Positions 1 to 8,221 of a DNA stretch of 64,000 nucleotides are shown piece by piece. This DNA comes from Bifidobacterium vespertilionis (GTDB lineage: Bacteria; Actinomycetota; Actinomycetes; Actinomycetales; Bifidobacteriaceae), in the NCBI RefSeq assembly GCF_008698145.1, contig NZ_RZNZ01000001.1, positions 62,001 to 126,000 of the forward strand. The letters run 5' to 3'. The notes beneath the pieces were generated by a model. That model was not told the origin of the DNA. It was given only the letters and a program-made list of their open reading frames with translations, and made no database searches. How positions within the stretch are numbered: the first letter of the stretch is position 1; every line of letters begins with the position of its first letter. Position numbers and translations under genes: made by a program.

Positions 1-47
1 AGTTTAGCGGCTCGTGCAGACGCCGGCCGCGGACGCCGTGCGGCGGC

Positions 48-1481
48 CTACCGGGTGTGCAGCGGACGCCCGTCGGCTTTGAGCAGGGCCTCGCCCAGCG
101 ATTCGGACACCGTGGGATGCGGGTGGATCAGACGCGCGGCCCGGCTCACAGGCACCCGGTTACCCACCAGCTGCTCGGCTTCGGCGATGATCTCCGAGAC
201 GTTCGGCCCCACCATGTGCACGCCCAGTACCAGCGGGGTGTCCGGGTGGGCCGCGTCGCAGCCGGTGACGAGCGAGAGCGATCCGTTCGCGCCGCTCATG
301 AGCACCCGCGAGTTGGACAGCATGGGGTACTGCGTTTCGGTCACGCTCACGAAGTCGTCTCGTGCGGCCGCCTCGTCCGCCGTAAGCCCGACGCTGGCGG
401 CCTCGGGGTGGCTGAACACCACCTGCGGGATGGTCATGTTGTCCACCGGTTCGGGGGCGGGGGAGACGCCCGCGATCGATTCGGCCACAACAATGCCCTG
501 TTCGAACGCGCGGTGCGCCAGCTGGGGGCCCTCGGTGATGTCGCCCACGGCCCACACGCCCGGCACCGACGTGCGTCCCCACGGGTCGGTGACCACGTTG
601 CCCCGATCGTCCAGCTTCACGCCGCGCTCGCGCAGCCACGGGGCGCCGGTGTTCGGATCGCGTCCGATCGCCACGAGCACCAGCTCCGCCTCGCGCGTCA
701 GCTCGGCGGGATCGTCCCCTCGCGTGTAGTGCACGCGGGCACCCAGATTCGCTCCCGTGTCGATGCCGGTTACCGCCGTGCGGTCCAGCACCTGAACGCC
801 CTGGCGCTTGAACTCGCGCGTGAGCATCACGGACGTGCGGCGGTTCCACCGGGACAGCACGCGGTCCTTGCGAATCATGAGCGTGACCTCGCAGCCGGCC
901 GAATGCCAGATGCTCGCGAATTCCAGCGCCACCGCGCCCGAACCGATCACGATCGCCGATGCGGGGAATTCGTCCAGCGTCAGCGCCTGGTCCGAATCGA
1001 TCACGGCCGCGCCGAACGGGGCCGCGGGCAGTGCGCGCGCATGGGCGCCGGTGGCCAGCACCACATCGTTCGCCTCAAGCTGCGCGACCGTTCCGTCATG
1101 CTCCGTCACGCTCACCGTGCGCTCGCTGGAGAGCACCGCATCGCCGTGGATCACCGTGACCCCGCGGTGGGCCAGCAGCCCGGTGAGCCCCTTGACCATC
1201 ACATCCACGGTGGAGCGGCGGTAGTCGGCCAGCCTGCCGTAGTCGATGCCGGCCATCTCCAGATCCACGCCCAGCTCGCGCGACCGCTTGGCCAGATCCA
1301 GGGTGTGGCAGACCGTCAGCAGCGCCTTGGTGGGGATGCACCCGCGGTTGAGGCACGTGCCTCCCACGGTCGCGTCCCGCTCCACCATCGCCACCCTGCG
1401 GCCCAGCTCGGCCAGCCTGAGGGCCGTGGAATAGCCTCCCGGCCCCGCGCCGATGATGATGACGTCGTACTGATCGCTCAT
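48..1481 (-). CDS. lpdA: Dihydrolipoamide dehydrogenase (E3-type flavoprotein disulfide reductase)
   Basis: Oxidises dihydrolipoyl groups with NAD through FAD and a redox-active disulfide. The 477-aa product has an N-terminal FAD motif GAGPGGY near residue 13, the disulfide motif GGTCLNRGCIPTKAL near residue 43, an NAD-binding Rossmann segment (IGSGAVALEFASIW), a second FAD motif (VGDITEGPQLAHRAFEQG) and the C-terminal catalytic HPHPTVSE. Length is normal for the family. The ATG at 1481 is chosen because AGGAG lies about 8 bases upstream; an in-frame GTG at 1490 overlaps that ribosome binding site. No E1 or E2 subunit gene is next to it, so its partner complex cannot be read from context. A mercuric-reductase-like role is less likely, as no metal-binding domain is seen. 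Confidence 0.93.
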   Translation of the reverse strand: MSDQYDVIIIGAGPGGYSTALRLAELGRRVAMVERDATVGGTCLNRGCIPTKALLTVCHTLDLAKRSRELGVDLEMAGIDYGRLADYRRSTVDVMVKGLTGLLAHRGVTVIHGDAVLSSERTVSVTEHDGTVAQLEANDVVLATGAHARALPAAPFGAAVIDSDQALTLDEFPASAIVIGSGAVALEFASIWHSAGCEVTLMIRKDRVLSRWNRRTSVMLTREFKRQGVQVLDRTAVTGIDTGANLGARVHYTRGDDPAELTREAELVLVAIGRDPNTGAPWLRERGVKLDDRGNVVTDPWGRTSVPGVWAVGDITEGPQLAHRAFEQGIVVAESIAGVSPAPEPVDNMTIPQVVFSHPEAASVGLTADEAAARDDFVSVTETQYPMLSNSRVLMSGANGSLSLVTGCDAAHPDTPLVLGVHMVGPNVSEIIAEAEQLVGNRVPVSRAARLIHPHPTVSESLGEALLKADGRPLHTR

Positions 1482-1527
1482 GGCATGCACTCCTTCCGCC
1501 GCCTGCTTGCTTTCCTGTGCATCAATG

Positions 1528-1557
1528 GTAAAGGCCGCCCCTGTGCGGGACGGCCTT
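1528..1557 (-). terminator. Probable intrinsic terminator after the DUF3043 gene
   Basis: A 7-bp perfect stem, AAGGCCG (1531-1537) with CGGCCTT (1551-1557), has extra CCC/GGG pairing inside. Read on the minus strand it ends in TTTACC, a short T run. It lies between the DUF3043 gene and lpdA and would separate the two. Confidence 0.5.
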
Positions 1558-1616
1558 GGGCATATGGTTTACGCGAAGGGCGTTGCGTTGCATTGCGCGT
1601 CTTCGCGGGGCGCGGA

Positions 1617-2243
1617 TCACTTGGGCCAGTTGCCGCGCTTGGGCTGCGTAGGCTTCGGCATGCGCCAGCGACGCAGCTGCATGGCGCGGCTGCACGCGTA
1701 GGAGCAGGAGCGCATGCCCTTGGCCACCGAGCGCTCACCGTACTTGGCCACCAGCAGCGGCTTGAGCTTGCGCCACATGAACCACAGGTCGATGCCGGCC
1801 ACGATCACGTAGCCGTAGAGCAGCACGAAGATGACCATGGAGGAGGTCATGGCGAAGGTGGTGTACTGGAAGGCGGAGGAGATGATCAGCGCGGCGATCA
1901 TGAGCACGCCGGCCACGGGCATGAACCATTCGGCCACGTTCCAGCGGGCGTCCACATAGTCGCGGATGTAGATGCGCCACGGCAGGCGCTCGGCCTTGGG
2001 CATGTTCCTGACGTCGCCGGTCTGCATGGCCTCGTATTCGGCGTCCTGCTTGGCGCGCAGCTTCGCCTTGGCGGCCTTGTTCGCGGCCTTGCGGTCGGCC
2101 GGCACGATGGGGCGCAGATTCTCCGCCTCCGCCTGCCTGCGCTTGGGGGTGGGCCGGCCCTTGCCGCCCTCCTTCGCGGGCGTCTCGACGGGCTTCTGGG
2201 CCTCTTTCTCTTCTTCTTTACGCTTGAACGGGTTCCATGTCAT
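1617..2243 (-). CDS. DUF3043 family membrane protein
   Basis: The 208-aa product has a basic, lysine- and glutamate-rich N-terminus with the segment GKGRPTPKRRQAEAENLRP, which I recognise as typical of the actinobacterial DUF3043 family. Two closely spaced hydrophobic segments follow (about residues 108-127 and 130-152: MPVAGVLMIAALIISSAFQ, then MVIFVLLYGYVIVAGI). The C-terminal tail is basic. The function of the family is unknown. No clear Shine-Dalgarno precedes the ATG, so the message may be nearly leaderless. It is divergent from the M20 peptidase gene across a 112-bp gap. Confidence 0.8.
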   Translation of the reverse strand: MTWNPFKRKEEEKEAQKPVETPAKEGGKGRPTPKRRQAEAENLRPIVPADRKAANKAAKAKLRAKQDAEYEAMQTGDVRNMPKAERLPWRIYIRDYVDARWNVAEWFMPVAGVLMIAALIISSAFQYTTFAMTSSMVIFVLLYGYVIVAGIDLWFMWRKLKPLLVAKYGERSVAKGMRSCSYACSRAMQLRRWRMPKPTQPKRGNWPK

Positions 2244-2355
2244 ACGAGCAGGTTACGGTGACGTCTAGACGCTCGGAGCGCGTAATACCGGGCATTTCGA
2301 CCACATCGACCGCGGCGGGGGCGCCCCGGGCGGTCCCGGCAGGCAAAGGAGACCC

Positions 2356-3738
2356 ATGGCTGGAAAAACGATTGACGCGACTGTGATCCGCGACCGGGTG
2401 GAAGGGGATTGGAAGCGCATCCTCGACGTGCTCGCCCGCAAGATCGCCCTGAAGGCCGTCTCGGCCGAAGGCATCACCGGCGAGCACATGAGGCGGTCCG
2501 CCGAGTTCGTGGCCGAGGAGCTCGCCAAGGTGGGCGTGGAGACGAAGGTGGTCCAGTCGAGCAACCCGGACGGCACCCCGGGCGCGTGGGAGGTCGTGGG
2601 ATCGCGCACGGTGGACCCGGCCGCGCCCACCGTGCTGCTGTACGCCCATCACGACGTGCAGCCGGTGCCGGATCCGTCCGCGTGGGACACCGATCCGTGG
2701 ACGGCCACCGAGATCGACGGCCGCCTCTACGGCCGCGGCAGCGCCGACGACGGCGGCGGCTTGGCCATCCATTCGGGCGCGCTCAAGGCTCTGGGCGACG
2801 ATCTGAAGGTCAATGTGAAGGTGTTCATCGAGGGTGAGGAGGAGATGGGCTCGCCGAGCTTCATCCCGTTCATCGAGGCGCACCGCGACGAGTTCGACTC
2901 CGATGTGATCATCGTGGCCGATTCGGGCAACTGGGCGGACAGCATTCCGTCCCTGACCACGTCCCTGCGCGGCAACACCGGCGTGGATGTGACCGTGAAG
3001 GTGCTCGACCACCCCGTCCACTCCGGCCAGTACGGCGGCCCGATCCTGGACGCCAACACGCTCGCCGCCATGCTCATCGCCTCCATGTACGACGGGTCCG
3101 GCGATCTGGCGATCCCCGGCGTCAAGGCTGACGAGCCGATCGGCGGCCTGCAGTGCGACCTCGACGAGGCCCAGGTGCGCGCGGACGCCTCGATCGTCCC
3201 CGGATACCGCCTGGCCGGCACCGGATCGCTCGCCTCCCGCCTGTGGACCAAGCCGTCCGTCACCGTGATCGGCTTCGACGCCCAGCCGGTGGAGGGCTCC
3301 TTCAACGTGATCGACAACGAGGCCACGTTCCGCCTGTCCCTGAGGACGGCCCCCACCCAGCGCCCCGAGGAGGCCCAGAAGGCCTTGGCCGATTTCCTCG
3401 TCGCCCACGCGCCCTTTGGTGCGCAGGTCACGGTCGTGCCGTCGGACAACGGCATGGGCTGGGCCATGGACCCCGACGCGGAGGCCACCAAGGACGCTCT
3501 GGAGGCCATGGAGGAGGCGTTCGGCGTGCCCCCGATCAATCAGGGCCAGGGCGGCTCCATTCCGTTCATCCCCGAGCTGCGCCGTTTGTTCCCCAAGGCC
3601 CAGGTGCTGGTCACCGGCCCGGAGGATCCGAAGTCCAACGCGCACAGTCCCAACGAGTCGGTAGGCCTGTTCGGCCTCAAGCACAACGTGATCGCCGAGG
3701 CCCTGCTCCTCGCCAAGCTGGGCGCCGGCCGGGCCTGA
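2356..3738 (+). CDS. M20 family metallopeptidase (dipeptidase type)
   Basis: A cytosolic dinuclear-zinc peptidase that probably hydrolyses dipeptides or similar small amides. The 460-aa product carries the M20 metal-binding signature: YAHHDVQPVPD, then GRGSADDGGG, then EGEEEMGSPSF with the catalytic Glu pair, and NAHSPNES near the C-terminus for the last histidine. The inserted dimerisation lid lies around residues 210-340 (HPVHSGQYGG). Start: AAAGGAG lies about 6 bases upstream of the ATG. Length fits the CNDP/dipeptidase branch better than DapE or ArgE (about 375-400 aa), so it should not be named dapE. It stands alone; the next gene is more than 350 bp away. Confidence 0.88.
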   Translation: MAGKTIDATVIRDRVEGDWKRILDVLARKIALKAVSAEGITGEHMRRSAEFVAEELAKVGVETKVVQSSNPDGTPGAWEVVGSRTVDPAAPTVLLYAHHDVQPVPDPSAWDTDPWTATEIDGRLYGRGSADDGGGLAIHSGALKALGDDLKVNVKVFIEGEEEMGSPSFIPFIEAHRDEFDSDVIIVADSGNWADSIPSLTTSLRGNTGVDVTVKVLDHPVHSGQYGGPILDANTLAAMLIASMYDGSGDLAIPGVKADEPIGGLQCDLDEAQVRADASIVPGYRLAGTGSLASRLWTKPSVTVIGFDAQPVEGSFNVIDNEATFRLSLRTAPTQRPEEAQKALADFLVAHAPFGAQVTVVPSDNGMGWAMDPDAEATKDALEAMEEAFGVPPINQGQGGSIPFIPELRRLFPKAQVLVTGPEDPKSNAHSPNESVGLFGLKHNVIAEALLLAKLGAGRA

Positions 3739-3778
3739 GCGCTGAGCCGTATCCTGATCGCAACGAAAGGCCGGCCAA

Positions 3779-3846
3779 CGTCATCCTGAGCGGAGCGCAG
3801 CGGAGTCGAAGGATCCTTAACATACGCACGAAGGTTAAGGATGAGG
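3779..3846 (+). repeat. Family A intergenic repeat, copy 1
   Basis: Begins GTCATCCTGAGCG, continues with GAGTCGAAGGATCCTTAA, then an arm starting GTTAAGGAT. Related copies occur at 7054, 7190 and 30146. The full form is a long imperfect palindrome whose arms begin and end in GTCATCCTGAGC / GCTCAGGATGAC. This copy lacks most of the right arm. Confidence 0.75.
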
Positions 3847-3860
3847 GAGAGGACTCCCCA

Positions 3861-3988
3861 CAAACTGGGCAAATCCGGACGCCCTTCTTACAAACTGGGC
3901 AGATCCTGCGATCTGGAGGCCGATTTGGTCCTCCACATGCCCAGATCTGCCCAGTTTGCAAAACAAATGTCCCGATCTGCCCAGTTTG
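3861..3988. repeat. Family B inverted-word cluster, copy 1
   Basis: The 10-mer CAAACTGGGC occurs at 3861 and 3891, and its reverse complement GCCCAGTTTG at 3949 and 3979, so two forward words face two inverted words. Between them lies GATCCTGCGATCTGGAGGCC (3903-3922), nearly repeated in the second cluster at 29955-30116. The whole block could fold into a large hairpin. Confidence 0.8.
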
Positions 3989-4092
3989 GCGGCGGCCTGT
4001 AGTCCGTCGGGCTACAGCGTCTCGAAGATGAGGCGAATCGCGCTGATACGCTGAAATCAGGGCGATCCCGTCGAAGAAGAAGGGTGGTTGCG

Positions 4093-5184
4093 ATGCGCAA
4101 GGTGCTGACATGGATTGTTGTGGTGCTGTTGATCGCGGTTCCGCTGGCCGGGGCGGGTGTGTTTTCGTGGGTGCAGGCGCAGGACCCGGAAACCCTGGCG
4201 CCCAAGCCCGTCGCGGTGCTCCAGCAGCCCACCGCCATCAGCGACGACGGCGAGACGGACGCGACTATCACCGCCACGCTCAAGGCTGGCCTGACCGTGA
4301 CCGCCCCGGCATGGCAGGGCGGCGTCGTCACCCGCGTGGACGTGACACCGGGGACCCCGGTCTCCACCGGCACGCCGCTGCTGGCGATCGACGGCGTCAC
4401 GCGCATCGCCGCGGCCACCCCGTCGCCGTTCTACCGGGCCCTTGCGACGGGGGACAAGGGTGAGGACGTCAAAAGCCTCGAATCGGCGCTCGGCACCATG
4501 GGATTGTTCAAGGGAACCGCCAATCAGGCATACGATGAGGCTACCGCCGGCGCGGTCAAGAAACTCGAAAAGCGCATCGGCGTCCCCGGCGAGCCCACAG
4601 GCGCGTTCGACCCGTTGTGGATGGTCTGGCTTCCATCGGAGGGGCTTGAGGCGCAAACCGTCAACGCGGCCGTCAACCAGGCCGTTCCCACACAGGGATC
4701 GCCGATCTTCTCCACCGCCCCCAGTGTGGAGAACATCGCCATCGCCGGCAAGACCGGCAGCCTTGATTTCCAATCGGGCGCGTACATCCTCGGGCAATCC
4801 GGCGCGGATGTGGCCACCATCCGATCCGAATCGGACGTGAACCTCGACCTGATCGGCAAACTCAAGGCCCAGGACGAATCGGGCCCTGCCGGCGGCTCCG
4901 GCGCTCTCGCCGCAAGCCGCACCTATGCCGTGTCACTGCGTCGCGAAACCGCAGTCACCCTGCTGTCCGTGCCGTCGTCCGCCGTCATGACCGGTCGAGA
5001 CGGATCCGTCACCTGCGTGTACGGCAAGAACGGACCGGAGGACACGACCTATCAGGCCAAACCGGTGACGGTGGCCGGCGGATCGCTGGGCGTCACGCAC
5101 CTCGAGCCCACGGACGGACTGCGGGACTTCTACGTGCTGGCCGATCCGCTCGCCGTGATGCAGGAGACGCCATCATGCCGGTGA
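4093..5184 (+). CDS. Membrane-anchored efflux adaptor with peptidoglycan-binding-like domain
   Basis: The 363-aa product has an N-terminal membrane anchor (residues 4-24), then a lipoyl-like half motif (GTPVSTGTPLLAIDGV, about residues 95-110). A PG_binding_1-like region follows (GDKGEDVKSLESALGTMG, about 115-165), with a beta-rich C-terminal part. This layout matches HlyD/MacA-like adaptors that work with MacB-type ABC transporters in Gram-positive bacteria. The stop overlaps the ATPase start by 10 bp, so the two are co-translated. The ATG at 4093 is preferred over the GTG at 4084 because AAGAAGGG is properly spaced before it. Substrate is unknown. Confidence 0.75.
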   Translation: MRKVLTWIVVVLLIAVPLAGAGVFSWVQAQDPETLAPKPVAVLQQPTAISDDGETDATITATLKAGLTVTAPAWQGGVVTRVDVTPGTPVSTGTPLLAIDGVTRIAAATPSPFYRALATGDKGEDVKSLESALGTMGLFKGTANQAYDEATAGAVKKLEKRIGVPGEPTGAFDPLWMVWLPSEGLEAQTVNAAVNQAVPTQGSPIFSTAPSVENIAIAGKTGSLDFQSGAYILGQSGADVATIRSESDVNLDLIGKLKAQDESGPAGGSGALAASRTYAVSLRRETAVTLLSVPSSAVMTGRDGSVTCVYGKNGPEDTTYQAKPVTVAGGSLGVTHLEPTDGLRDFYVLADPLAVMQETPSCR

Positions 5185-5876
5185 CACTCGAATCCGTGCG
5201 CTTCCGCTATGATCCGCACGGTCCCGACATCCTCTCCGGCGTGGACCTCACCATCCCCGACGGGCAGATGATCGCGCTCGTGGGCCCCTCCGGATCCGGC
5301 AAGACCACGCTGCTGCAGCTCATCGGAGGCATTCTCAAGCCGACCGCCGGCACAATCCGCAACACCACCGCGCCCGGGGACATGCGATGGGTGTTCCAGA
5401 CCCCCACCCTGCTCGCCCGGCAGAGCGTGCGGCACAACATCGACATCGCGGTCGTCTCCTGCCCGTGGAGTCGGAGCGAGCGCGCCGACCGTGTGGAGGA
5501 GATGATCCGGGACGTGCGACTGGAGGACTTCGCGGACATGCCCGTCAACCGGCTTTCCGGCGGCCAGCAGCAGCGTGTGCAGATCGCCCGCGCGCTCGCC
5601 TCCAAGCCGCCGCTCGTCCTGGCCGACGAACCCACCGGGCAGCTCGACCACACCACCACCGGCGTGGTCATGGACGCGATCCGAGCCGCCCGAGACCGTG
5701 GCACCACCGTGGTGATCGTCACGCATGACATGTATGTGGCCGGTCTGTGCGAGCGCGTCGTGACGCTGGAGGACGGCGGCGTGTCCGGCGATCGCATGAC
5801 CGGGGGAATGACCCGGGATGTAACCGGGAATATGGCCGGGGAGCAAACGGACGGAGCTGATCATGGCCAGGCGTAA
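5175..5876 (+). CDS. ABC transporter ATP-binding protein (MacB/LolD type)
   Basis: The nucleotide-binding subunit of the three-gene ABC module, 233 aa. Walker A is GPSGSGKTT near residue 36, the Q-loop lies in WVFQTPTLLA, the signature is LSGGQQQRVQIARALA, Walker B is LVLADEPTGQLD, and the switch histidine is in VIVTHD. The C-terminal tail after about residue 210 is poorly conserved and rich in Met, Thr and Gly. It overlaps the adaptor upstream by 10 bp and the permease downstream by 14 bp, which indicates one operon. Confidence 0.92.
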   Translation: MPVTLESVRFRYDPHGPDILSGVDLTIPDGQMIALVGPSGSGKTTLLQLIGGILKPTAGTIRNTTAPGDMRWVFQTPTLLARQSVRHNIDIAVVSCPWSRSERADRVEEMIRDVRLEDFADMPVNRLSGGQQQRVQIARALASKPPLVLADEPTGQLDHTTTGVVMDAIRAARDRGTTVVIVTHDMYVAGLCERVVTLEDGGVSGDRMTGGMTRDVTGNMAGEQTDGADHGQA

Positions 5877-7032
5877 TGGCAGCGGAACCTCGCGGCGCAC
5901 GACAACGCAATCCCAATGGCCGCTGGGCGCGGTATGGCGTCAGGTACGGCGCACGCTGCTGGGCCAGCCGGGCATGGCGCTGCTGCTCGTGCTCGTCACC
6001 GCGCTGGTCGGCGGCGGACTCGGGCTCGCCGAGGCGAACATGCGGCAGAGTGCATTCGACTACCAGTCGCGCCTCACGGCATCCGGCCAATACGTGCTCA
6101 AGGCATCCGCGCGCACCGAAACCGGCGAGGGGCTGCTGTCCGCGGCCGCATGCGCCGGACTCAACTGGGTGCCCGGCGTCAAAACCGCCACAGGGTTCGC
6201 CAGCGGCGAAACGACGTACCTGTCCGCGACCATCGCGAAGGCGCCCGGCGAGTACATGAGCGTGCAGCACGTGGTCGGCGACTTCGCGCCCATGCTGGAC
6301 CCGTCCTCCGCCTCCCGGTTCGACGACGGCGTCTACATCGACGCCGCGCTGGCCGGGCGAATCGGCATCGCCGAAGGCATGCGGATAGGACTCACGACCA
6401 GCGGCGCAGGCGGGGAGGCCAGCACGCGGACGGTCACCGCCCATCTGCTGGACATGTCCGCGCGCAAATTCAACGAGAGTCAGGTGCTGTACGCGGCGGG
6501 GCCGACCACGGGCACGGTGGGCGAATGCCTGGTGGAGTTCGAGCCGGGCGCCTACTCGGACGACTCCCGGAAGATGGTCGCCGCGGCGCTGGACGACGGT
6601 CGCACGATCGTATCCATCACGCCGTTCCTCGCCGAGGACACCAACGCCGTGCCGCCGCTCGAACAGTACCGCGGCCGCATCTCGCGATGGTTCTGGCTGG
6701 CGTCCGGGCTGGTGTGCTTCCTCGCGCTGTTCATGCCGTTGGTCTTCCGGCGCCACGAATTCGCGCTCTACCGCAGCGTGGGGGCCGGGGCCAACCCCAC
6801 CGCGCTCATCCATGCGATTTCGGGCGCGCTGATCCTGCTGGTTGGGCATGTGGCCGGATTCCTGTGGATGATCCTGATCTTCGCCTGGACGCACCGGTCC
6901 CTTCCGGACATGATCGGCACGCTGGCCATGACCGCGGGGGCATCGTTCTGCGTGGCGCTTTTTCTGACCACGATCGGGTGCATGGCGCTCGCGCGCGGGA
7001 ACATGGCCTCGTTCATCCAGAAGCGGCTGTAG
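5863..7032 (+). CDS. ABC transporter permease, FtsX/MacB-like
   Basis: The 389-aa product has a basic N-terminus and one transmembrane helix near residues 38-58. A long extracytoplasmic domain follows (about 60-270), then three C-terminal hydrophobic helices (about 276-296, 320-345 and 355-380). That 1+3 layout is the FtsX/MacB permease fold. A homodimer with the 233-aa ATPase would make a complete transporter. It overlaps the ATPase gene by 14 bp. Sequence divergence is high, so the family call rests on topology and neighbours. Export of a peptide, lipid or drug is possible; the direction and substrate are not shown. Confidence 0.75.
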   Translation: MARRNGSGTSRRTTTQSQWPLGAVWRQVRRTLLGQPGMALLLVLVTALVGGGLGLAEANMRQSAFDYQSRLTASGQYVLKASARTETGEGLLSAAACAGLNWVPGVKTATGFASGETTYLSATIAKAPGEYMSVQHVVGDFAPMLDPSSASRFDDGVYIDAALAGRIGIAEGMRIGLTTSGAGGEASTRTVTAHLLDMSARKFNESQVLYAAGPTTGTVGECLVEFEPGAYSDDSRKMVAAALDDGRTIVSITPFLAEDTNAVPPLEQYRGRISRWFWLASGLVCFLALFMPLVFRRHEFALYRSVGAGANPTALIHAISGALILLVGHVAGFLWMILIFAWTHRSLPDMIGTLAMTAGASFCVALFLTTIGCMALARGNMASFIQKRL

Positions 7033-7053
7033 TCGCGCTGGTATCCTTCCCGC

Positions 7054-7144
7054 GTCGTCCTGAGCGCAGCCCTTTAGGGCGGAGTCGAAGGATCCTTAAT
7101 ACGTGCAGAGAGTTAAGGATCCTTCGCTTTGCTCAGGATGACGG
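7054..7144. repeat. Family A intergenic repeat, copy 2 (full palindrome)
   Basis: The left arm starts GTCGTCCTGAGCGCAGCCC and runs into GAGTCGAAGGATCCTTAA. The right arm reads GTTAAGGATCCTTCG then GCTCAGGATGAC. The two arms can pair over most of the element, giving a long hairpin. A truncated copy (CATCCTGAGCGGAGCCGAAGG) sits just after it at about 7160-7182. Confidence 0.8.
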
Positions 7145-7189
7145 TGGAAGTACTCTTCATCATCCTGAGCGGAGCCGAAGGCTGGCCAC

Positions 7190-7298
7190 GTCATCCTGAG
7201 CGCAGCCCTTTAGGGCGGAGTCGAAGGATCCTTCGTCATTGTGCACTGGTTGCTTTGCGCGAAAGGTTAAGGATCCTTCGCTTCGCTCAGGATGACGG
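7190..7298. repeat. Family A intergenic repeat, copy 3 (full palindrome)
   Basis: Starts GTCATCCTGAGCGCAGCCC and ends CTTCGCTCAGGATGAC. It has the same arms as the copy at 7054, but the centre is longer and different. Two near-complete copies 136 bp apart suggest local duplication. Confidence 0.8.
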
Positions 7299-7354
7299 TT
7301 TTCTTCCCCGAATTGCCCGTCAACCCTTTGACGATCGCGCGATGCATGCTATGG

Positions 7355-7467
7355 TGTCCGATGACACGGGAGCTGCGAGCCACCGCCGAATGGCGGTCGC
7401 CGCGGCTGAGAGGAGGCACAGCGCCTCGACCGATTGAACGTCGCCGGGCAATGCCGGGGACGGACGT
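7355..7467 (+). promoter_or_regulatory. TPP (THI-box) riboswitch
   Basis: The conserved thiamine pyrophosphate aptamer is readable: ACGGGAGCTGCGAG, then CTGAGAGG (7406-7413), then CGACCGATTGAACG (7427-7440), then CCGGGCAATGCCGGGG. The closing helix P1 pairs GTCCG (7356-7360) with CGGAC (7461-7465). It lies about 40 bases before ykoE. TPP binding normally lowers expression of thiamine uptake or synthesis genes. Confidence 0.93.
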
Positions 7468-7477
7468 TGCTCTCCCC

Positions 7478-7503
7478 GTGCCTTGAAGAAGATAGAAAGG
7501 CAC
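7478..7503 (+). promoter_or_regulatory. Shine-Dalgarno-sequestering hairpin of the TPP riboswitch
   Basis: GTGCCTT (7478-7484) pairs perfectly with AAGGCAC (7497-7503), which contains the ykoE ribosome binding site AAAGG. The stem is immediately downstream of the aptamer and upstream of the ATG at 7509. This indicates control of translation initiation rather than transcription termination; no T-run follows. The competing (anti-sequester) pairing is not resolved. Confidence 0.7.
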
Positions 7504-7508
7504 TCTAT

Positions 7509-8123
7509 ATGTCCACTGCAACCACCAACGCCCAGCCGAACCTCAAGTGGCGCGTCGTCGACATCGCCGTCGCATCCGTGATCGGCGTGGCCAGCGCATT
7601 CATCTACTGGCTCGTCGCCATCCTCACCTACGGCCCCTGGGAGGCCATGGATCTGCTCGTCCCCGGCCTGCCCGGCCTTTTCAACGGCCTGTGGCTGTTC
7701 GCCGGTCCGCTGGCCGCGATCATCGTGCGCAAGCCCGGCGCGGCCATCTACGCCGAGGTCATCGCCGGCGTGCTCGAGGCCCTCATGGGCAACATGTGGG
7801 GCGGCGCGGCCACCTTCCTCATCGCCCTCGTGCAGGGCGTGCTCGCCGAGGTCGCGTTCCTCGCCTTCGCGTACCGCAAATGGAACCTGCCCGTCACCAT
7901 CCTCTCCGGCGCGCTGGCCGGCGTGGGCTGCTGGGGCTACTCCTTCTTCACCAACCTGCAGGCCATCGATCTGGGCGGCTCCTATGGTGTGATGTACCTC
8001 GCAACCACCGTGATCTCCGGCATCGTGTTCGCCGGCGTGCTCATGTGGTACCTGTATGTGGCGATCGCCAAGACCGGCGCGCTGGACAAGTTCGCGTCCG
8101 GCCGCGAAGTGCGCAACGCCTGA
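7509..8123 (+). CDS. ykoE: YkoE family ECF transporter substrate-binding (S) component
   Basis: An integral membrane S component predicted to bind thiamine or its pyrimidine precursor (HMP). The 204-aa product has about five to six hydrophobic segments and the YkoE-like motifs PGLPGLFNGLWLFAGPLAA and EALMGNMWGGAATF. The ATG at 7509 is chosen because AGAAAGG lies about 9 bases upstream, inside the riboswitch hairpin; longer upstream reading frames would run through the aptamer. The upstream riboswitch supports the thiamine-related role. A terminator-like hairpin follows, and the partner ATPase/permease gene starts 98 bp further on. Confidence 0.88.
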   Translation: MSTATTNAQPNLKWRVVDIAVASVIGVASAFIYWLVAILTYGPWEAMDLLVPGLPGLFNGLWLFAGPLAAIIVRKPGAAIYAEVIAGVLEALMGNMWGGAATFLIALVQGVLAEVAFLAFAYRKWNLPVTILSGALAGVGCWGYSFFTNLQAIDLGGSYGVMYLATTVISGIVFAGVLMWYLYVAIAKTGALDKFASGREVRNA

Positions 8124-8137
8124 CATTCGATTGATCC

Positions 8138-8163
8138 GGCCCCCTGACAACAGGGGGCCTTTA
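8138..8163 (+). terminator. Intrinsic terminator-like hairpin between ykoE and ykoDC
   Basis: GGCCCCCTG (8138-8146) pairs perfectly with CAGGGGGCC (8151-8159) around a 4-base loop, followed by TTTAT. It could lower expression of the downstream ATPase/permease relative to ykoE, or stop most transcripts if the downstream gene has its own promoter. Confidence 0.7.
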
Positions 8164-8221
8164 TGCTGTTTCGGGGCGCCGATCGGGATCGCCGCCCGCA
8201 CCGCCTCAGAAGGGACCGACC

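Larger units (their letters stand above)
3739..4092. other. Gene-free interval filled by two repeat families
   Basis: No credible gene is present. The interval holds one copy of repeat family A (3779-3846) followed by a family B cluster (3861-3988), listed separately. The adaptor gene's ribosome binding site closes it. Confidence 0.6.
7033..7354. other. Gene-free interval with family A repeats
   Basis: The stretch between the permease stop and the TPP riboswitch holds two long family A palindromes and a truncated third. No coding sequence is supported. Confidence 0.6.

Noticed and set aside
57-2261. Plus-strand frame of 734 codons
   Set aside because: It lies antisense to lpdA and the DUF3043 gene, both with clear motifs; the frame is Arg/His-rich shadow.
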